Shown: positions 59,864 through 64,000 of the stretch, piece by piece | Layout of the letters: each line of letters begins with the position of its first letter | How positions within the stretch are numbered: position 1 is the first letter of the stretch | NCBI RefSeq assembly: GCF_016756535.1 | Contig: NZ_AP023247.1 | Location: 5,890,501 to 5,954,500 of the forward strand | Source of the DNA: Mesorhizobium sp. 131-2-1 | GTDB taxonomy: Bacteria; Pseudomonadota; Alphaproteobacteria; Rhizobiales; Rhizobiaceae | Direction: 5' to 3' | Length of the DNA: 64,000 bases | Translations under genes and position numbers: made by a program | Notes under the pieces: generated by a model | Databases searched by the model: none | Seen by the model: only the letters and a program-made list of their open reading frames with translations | What the model was told of the DNA's origin: nothing

Positions 59864-60445
59864 TTGAGGTGGGATCGACACCTGCTCCAAGCGCGCGATG
59901 CAACGAATCCTTATACGGTTAGAAGAGGAGCGTCCGAGGCATTGTTGAAACTGCAACGCTCCGCCCTTGTTCAGACTGGATCGAGACCAAAGGAGAGTGG
60001 CCCTCATCCCGCCGACGAGCATGTCGGCAAACAAATCGCGACGGTTCGCGTCCAGTCGGACGTCTCGCAGGGTCAACTCGCCCGGTCGATAGGCATCAGC
60101 TTCCAGCAACTTCAGAAATACGAGAACGCCAGGAACCGCGTTAGCTCATCCATGCTCTACGAGATCGCCAGCTCATTGGGCGTCCCCGTAAGCCGCTTCT
60201 TCGAGGGCTTACCGGGTAATGGCCAGAAACGCGGGGAAGCGAGGCCCCTGCCCGTGGATGAACGGCTTGACTTCATTGCCAGCGCGGAAGGCCGCCGCCT
60301 AATCGAAGGGCTAATGAACCTTCCCCCTCGGGTGCGTGGCCGGGTCTCAGCGCTGATAGCGGCCTTGGGAGAAGAATTGCGGCTCGACGACGCGAACAAC
60401 GAGACGCCCGACGAGTGCTCGCCGGCCGACCGCAAGACGGCCTGA
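59864..60445 (+). CDS. XRE-family HTH regulator with N-terminal extension
   Basis: A 193-residue protein. Its HTH lies at about 55-110: VGKQIATVRVQSDVSQGQLA, ARSIGISFQQLQKYENARNR. Around it are an N-terminal stretch without structure and a C-terminal helical region (EGRRLIEGLMNLPPRVRGRV). The TTG start is doubtful; a TTG nearer the HTH (about 59942) would remove the first 26 residues. It lies between the other HTH gene and CapA. DNA-binding role is firm, target unknown. Confidence 0.75.
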   Translation: MRWDRHLLQARDATNPYTVRRGASEALLKLQRSALVQTGSRPKESGPHPADEHVGKQIATVRVQSDVSQGQLARSIGISFQQLQKYENARNRVSSSMLYEIASSLGVPVSRFFEGLPGNGQKRGEARPLPVDERLDFIASAEGRRLIEGLMNLPPRVRGRVSALIAALGEELRLDDANNETPDECSPADRKTA

Positions 60446-60461
60446 CAGCCATCAGGACATG

Positions 60462-61715
60462 TTAGCCGTATTTCCGCACGGCGTGCACAGCGATGCGGCC
60501 GGTGGCTCCGGATGGCGCGATATCGGTACCGAAGACCCGCGAACGGGTTGCAAACCCCTCAAGGATATCTCGCGCAACGTTCCCGATTGCCGTCGTGGGA
60601 ACCAGCCTGCCCGTTGCCGATCCGATAGACTGCGCGTCCGCGCCGATGACAACGGGCAGGAGGTCTATCCCTTCAAGGCTTCCGCCCGCATCATAACGGC
60701 AAGCTGCGACGATACTTTGCCAGACTTCCGGCGGGTCCCATTCGTTTTCGGTGGCGTGTACGTGGAAAAGAAAGTTTCCAAGGCCATAGAAGATCGGCGA
60801 TCCATTGTAGATCTCGAGCGCTTGAAGCACGGGGGCGCCGTGACTGACGAAGAGGTCGGCGCCGGCATCGATGCAGGACCGGGCAAAAGTCCGCACCCAA
60901 TGCGGCACGTCCTGCCAACCTGGTTCCCAATGGTGATGATGCAGGTAGGCGACGACGAAGTCGCCTTGTGCTGCTGCCTGCCGGATAGCGGACAAATGGA
61001 TGTTTGCGCTCTTAGAATCGACCTCAATGAGCCGACCGAAGTTGGCGGCCTGCGCGAACACGGTGCCGTAGAAATTGATCTCCTTTCCGGTCGCCACCTC
61101 CGGCGGGTCCTCTGGTTGCGCATAGTTGGCGAGTTCAAAGGGGGAGCTTTGCAACTGTTCGCCCAACCTTGCCAGTCTTCGGAAATGCCCATCTGGCACC
61201 CCTATCTTTCGAACCGTCTTCAGCCGGTTGACACCTGGGCGTGCCGGGCGAAACGCTGTACCGTTCTCGGCATACATGTTGGCGGGGCCTGGCCCTGCGT
61301 CCATGGCTAGAAGAGCCACCTCGCGCGTTCCGAGACGGCGGCGGCCCGGTCGCGCCGCATTTGCCTCGTTGGCCCCTACCCCAGCATGAAGGAACCCGCG
61401 CGTTTCAACCTCTTCTAAGGTACTCAGCACCCCGTTAGGGCCGAGATCGAAAGCGTGGTTGTTCGCCAGCGCAAGCGCGTTGAAGCCGATTGCCTGCAGT
61501 GCGTCCAGCACTTCGACCCTGGAATACCCGAAGTACTTGCCTTTGGTCGGCCAACCGCCGTCTTTGGCGAGGATGGTCGACTCGAAGTTGGTGAAGACGA
61601 GGTCGCCCTGCCCCAGGAAACGGACAATTTCCGCGAACCGTTCGTCTTGAATATTGCGGATGTCGTGCTTGATCAAGGATTGGCCGGTTACAACCGCGCA
61701 AAAATGGTCTTTCAT
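60462..61715 (-). CDS. CapA family (poly-gamma-glutamate synthesis-type) protein
   Basis: A 417-residue metallophosphatase-like protein. Start set at the ATG at 61715 (AAGGCGAG upstream; sequence before it is out of context). The CapA core reads VTGQSLIKHDIRN, GDLVFTNFESTIL, NALALANNHAFDLGPNGVLS and ASCIDAGADLFVSHGAPVLQ, with the N-x-E and NNHxxD metal-site patterns; later AYLHHHHWEPG is a histidine cluster typical of the family. No signal peptide. In this place it may act on a peptide or amide imported by the adjacent ABC transporter; that is inference. Confidence 0.82.
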   Translation of the reverse strand: MKDHFCAVVTGQSLIKHDIRNIQDERFAEIVRFLGQGDLVFTNFESTILAKDGGWPTKGKYFGYSRVEVLDALQAIGFNALALANNHAFDLGPNGVLSTLEEVETRGFLHAGVGANEANAARPGRRRLGTREVALLAMDAGPGPANMYAENGTAFRPARPGVNRLKTVRKIGVPDGHFRRLARLGEQLQSSPFELANYAQPEDPPEVATGKEINFYGTVFAQAANFGRLIEVDSKSANIHLSAIRQAAAQGDFVVAYLHHHHWEPGWQDVPHWVRTFARSCIDAGADLFVSHGAPVLQALEIYNGSPIFYGLGNFLFHVHATENEWDPPEVWQSIVAACRYDAGGSLEGIDLLPVVIGADAQSIGSATGRLVPTTAIGNVARDILEGFATRSRVFGTDIAPSGATGRIAVHAVRKYG

Positions 61716-61795
61716 AGAACTCGCCTTCTGCGATTTGGGGTGTCGGGCCGCCGGCCCGCGGCCAGCGCCATACGATGTCGAAGCCGACGGCGCCG

Positions 61796-62644
61796 CTATT
61801 TCGCAACGGCCGGCGCGATGTCGGTCTTGAACCATTTGATGCTCAGCGCCTTGAGCGTTCCATCCTTGGTGGCCGCGTCGATTGCCGCGTTGAACTTGGC
61901 GAGCAACTCGGTATCGTCCTTGCGCATGCCGGCGCCGACGCCCGGGCCCCAGAGGCCGCCCTTCAGTTCGGGCCCAAAAAACACCGCAATCGAACCAGCC
62001 GGCGTCTCCAGAAAATCCCGCCATGTGAAAAAGTCGGCAAGCCCGCCGTCGACTCGTCCGGCCGCAAGGTCAAGCTTCAGATTGTCTAGACTGTCATAGC
62101 TTCGAATGGTGACGACATCGCCGAAGAGATCCTTCAGGACAGCCTCCGAATTCGATGAGCGCAGGACGCCGATGGCCTTGCCAGTGAGCACCGATCTGGC
62201 GTGGTCGATGGCCGCTTTTTCCTTGTCTCCGACCGACGATAGATTGACCTTTTGCTTGGTGTCACCGGCGTCCAGCCCTAGTTCTTTGCGCACGACGAAC
62301 TGATTGAAGCCGCCGGCGTAGGGGACTGAAAATGCGATCGACTGTTTTCGCTTCTCGGTGATCGCCATGCCGGACATGATGACGTCGAATTTGCCGACGA
62401 CGAGAGCCGGAATGATGCCGTCCCAGTCCTGCGCGACGAAGCTGCATTTGATGTTGATGCGGCGACACAGCTCACGTCCGACATCGACGTCATAACCGTA
62501 GAGCTCGCCATTGGCGTCGGTGCCATCCCATGGCGGCGAGGCGCCTTCGGTGGCGATCGATAGCGCGCGCTCGCCCTCAGCCCGGACAGGGAAGACTGAC
62601 ATGAATGATGCGAACAAAACGGCCATGGCAAAGGGTATGCGCAT
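61796..62644 (-). CDS. amino-acid-type ABC transporter substrate-binding protein
   Basis: A 282-residue periplasmic binding protein of the SBP_bac_3 class: signal MRIPFAMAVLFASFMSVFPV (cleavage near RAEG), then SIATEGASPPWDGTDANGEL, GYDVDVGRELCRRINIKCSF and FDVIMSGMAITEKRKQSIAF. Length is normal. It lies between CapA and two permease genes on the same strand, so it belongs to one transporter. Substrate probably a polar amino acid or derivative; not determinable from sequence. Confidence 0.9.
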   Translation of the reverse strand: MRIPFAMAVLFASFMSVFPVRAEGERALSIATEGASPPWDGTDANGELYGYDVDVGRELCRRINIKCSFVAQDWDGIIPALVVGKFDVIMSGMAITEKRKQSIAFSVPYAGGFNQFVVRKELGLDAGDTKQKVNLSSVGDKEKAAIDHARSVLTGKAIGVLRSSNSEAVLKDLFGDVVTIRSYDSLDNLKLDLAAGRVDGGLADFFTWRDFLETPAGSIAVFFGPELKGGLWGPGVGAGMRKDDTELLAKFNAAIDAATKDGTLKALSIKWFKTDIAPAVAK

Positions 62645-62695
62645 AAGGCACCTCTTTTGGTTTGGTTGGTGGGAATGCAGCCTGAAGCTGCACGG

Positions 62696-63445
62696 TCACG
62701 GCGTGGATGTCGTGATCTCGAGTTCGCACAGCGCTGACTTTGGTCGCAACCTGCGTCGTGCGCCAGGAGGACCGTCGGTCGCGAGCCGCCGTTCCAGAAA
62801 CTGAGTTGCTTTCACCGCGACCGATGTAAGCGACAGATAGATCGCGCCGGCGACGATGAAGATTTCGAAGGGGGCGAAGGTGGCCGAAACCATCTGCCTT
62901 GCCATGCCGGTGATCTCGAGAAGCGTCACCGTGCTTGCCAGGGAAGAGCCCTTGATCATGCCCACGACTTCGTTCCCGTAGGCCGGAAGCGAAATCCTGA
63001 AGGCGATCGGAAAGGTAACAAGGCGAGCGGTTTGAAGGCGTTTCAAGCCGAGCGCCGCGGCGGCCTCGGTCAGCCCCTTCGGCACGGACTGGAGACCTCG
63101 ACACAAGATCTCGGTGGTGTGCGCCGCGCTGTTGAGCGAGAATGTCAGCAGGGCGCACCAGAAAGGGTCCCGTAGGATCACCCAAAAGACGCTTGCCCTC
63201 ACAGCCTCGATCTGGCTGAGGCCGTAATAGAGCAGGAAGAGCTGAACGAGCATCGGTGTGCCCCGAAAGACATAAGTGTAACCCAGCACCGCGAGCGACA
63301 GGCTGGGACGCGCGAAGGCACGGATGAACGCCAGCGGCACCGACAGAAGAAACCCCGCGATCAGCGACAGCGCGGTCAGCGTCAACGTAAGCCCCACGCC
63401 AGAGGAGAGCACCACCACCGCATCAAGCATCAGCTGGAAATTCAC
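62696..63445 (-). CDS. amino-acid-type ABC transporter permease
   Basis: A 249-residue inner-membrane permease (GTG start at 63445). Five to six hydrophobic helices; the conserved cytoplasmic loop EAAAALGLKRLQTARLVTFP is the EAA motif that contacts the ATPase. The stop of the second permease lies 11 bp upstream of its start, showing a tight operon. No ATPase gene is visible in the window. Confidence 0.9.
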   Translation of the reverse strand: MNFQLMLDAVVVLSSGVGLTLTLTALSLIAGFLLSVPLAFIRAFARPSLSLAVLGYTYVFRGTPMLVQLFLLYYGLSQIEAVRASVFWVILRDPFWCALLTFSLNSAAHTTEILCRGLQSVPKGLTEAAAALGLKRLQTARLVTFPIAFRISLPAYGNEVVGMIKGSSLASTVTLLEITGMARQMVSATFAPFEIFIVAGAIYLSLTSVAVKATQFLERRLATDGPPGARRRLRPKSALCELEITTSTP

Positions 63446-63456
63446 GAACAGCTTCC

Positions 63457-64000
63457 CTAATGACCGAATGAGGGGTACCGCCGCTCCGCCAGCCGGATCG
63501 ACAGCAGCGTGATCGTCGTCAGGGTGAGATAAAGAGCAGAGGCCGCGAGGTAGAAGGTCAGCGGCGCGCGGAGCGACCCGGCGCCGACAAAGGCAACGCG
63601 CATTATGTCGGTCAGGCCGACGATCGACACCAGCGCGGTATCCTTGAAAAGCGAAATCCAGAGATTGCCATAGGCAGGCAGCGCCAGCCGCAGCATCTGC
63701 GGACCGATGATGAAGGCCCAACGCTGCCAGGCTTTCAGCCCAAGTGAGTTGGCCGCTTCTGTCTGCCCTGCCGGTACGGCGGCAATCGCGCCCCGAAACA
63801 CTTCGGTGGCATAGCCGCTGAACACGACTGAGAGCGCGACCACCCCTGCGGTGAACGCATTCACCTCCACGTAGCGGCCGGCAACCATGCTGGCGAACGT
63901 GGTGCCTCCAAAGTAGATGAGCAGGATAATGACAAGTTCTGGCACGCCACGAACCACCGTGGTGTAAGCCGTCACAACCCTTCTTAGCTGGGGCGAGACC
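63457..64000 (-). CDS. second amino-acid-type ABC transporter permease, 5' end outside window
   Basis: At least 180 residues of a permease: VVRGVPELVIILLIYFGGTT, the EAA motif TEAANSLGLKAWQRWAFIIG, and SALYLTLTTITLLSIRLAER at the end. The N-terminal helix is beyond the window edge. It pairs with the permease at 62696-63445 and the binding protein at 61796-62644. Confidence 0.9.
   Translation of the reverse strand, partial: VSPQLRRVVTAYTTVVRGVPELVIILLIYFGGTTFASMVAGRYVEVNAFTAGVVALSVVFSGYATEVFRGAIAAVPAGQTEAANSLGLKAWQRWAFIIGPQMLRLALPAYGNLWISLFKDTALVSIVGLTDIMRVAFVGAGSLRAPLTFYLAASALYLTLTTITLLSIRLAERRYPSFGH

Noticed and set aside
1..64000. CRISPR array
   Set aside because: No regularly spaced identical repeats with unique spacers were seen; the repeats found are dispersed and irregular.

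Overview
The window looks like an accessory stretch of a chromosome or symbiosis-type island of a Rhizobiales alphaproteobacterium, most probably Mesorhizobium or a close relative. Reasons: high GC, two SyrA/ExoX-like small membrane proteins (a rhizobial family), DUF1236, DUF982, CsbD and DUF1127-like small proteins, several TolB/TPR and class III cyclase regulators, and promoter-like sites of the alphaproteobacterial general stress sigma factor EcfG (GGAAC-N16-CGTT). The genus is an inference; no rRNA or tRNA gene was seen to confirm it.

Layout. 1-5.8 kb: a lipid/ketone-body cluster on the minus strand (3-hydroxybutyrate dehydrogenase, acetoacetate decarboxylase, patatin) with two TetR regulators and a lipoprotein alpha/beta hydrolase; the promoter regions share one operator-like sequence. 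5.8-15.7 kb: remnants (IS91/integrase mosaic, DNA ligase fragment, broken EamA transporter), a DUF2062 protein, a GFA-type protein, many short secreted or unknown proteins, a methyltransferase and a glycine-zipper lipoprotein. 15.7-19.4 kb: a large serine recombinase overlapping a gene for a ParB-less RepB-type partition domain, then an ATP-dependent DNA ligase. 19.4-26.2 kb: stress-type small genes with EcfG-like promoters, DUF982 copies split by an IS91 remnant, and dispersed repeats, two of which look like complete small RNA genes (EcfG promoter, hairpin, terminator).

26.2-31.5 kb: a class III cyclase, a secreted nuclease, an ankyrin/cytochrome c fusion and the second SyrA-like gene. 31.6-35.8 kb: an IS1595-family element with three passenger genes, flanked by an 8-bp duplication inside a third copy of a small repeated gene, then a decayed IS3 element. 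36-42 kb: small hypothetical genes, repeats, a LysR regulator and a cytochrome c remnant. 42-54 kb: regulators (a 1102-residue SAM-cyclase-ATPase-TPR protein and two BTAD/TolB/TPR proteins), a DUF4440 protein and a frameshifted DJ-1/PfpI gene. 54-60.5 kb: repeats, a Thr-rich secreted protein, an IS5 element, a MAPEG protein, a DUF3644 protein with an R-x4-H motif and two divergent HTH regulators around a perfect palindrome. 60.5-64 kb: a CapA-family protein and an amino-acid-type ABC transporter that runs off the window.

Overall the region mixes a few intact metabolic or transport units with much pseudogenisation, segmental duplication and mobile DNA. The most interesting signals are the repeated sRNA-like units with general-stress promoters, the recombinase/RepB-domain pair, the passenger-carrying IS1595 element and the duplicated small gene it interrupts.
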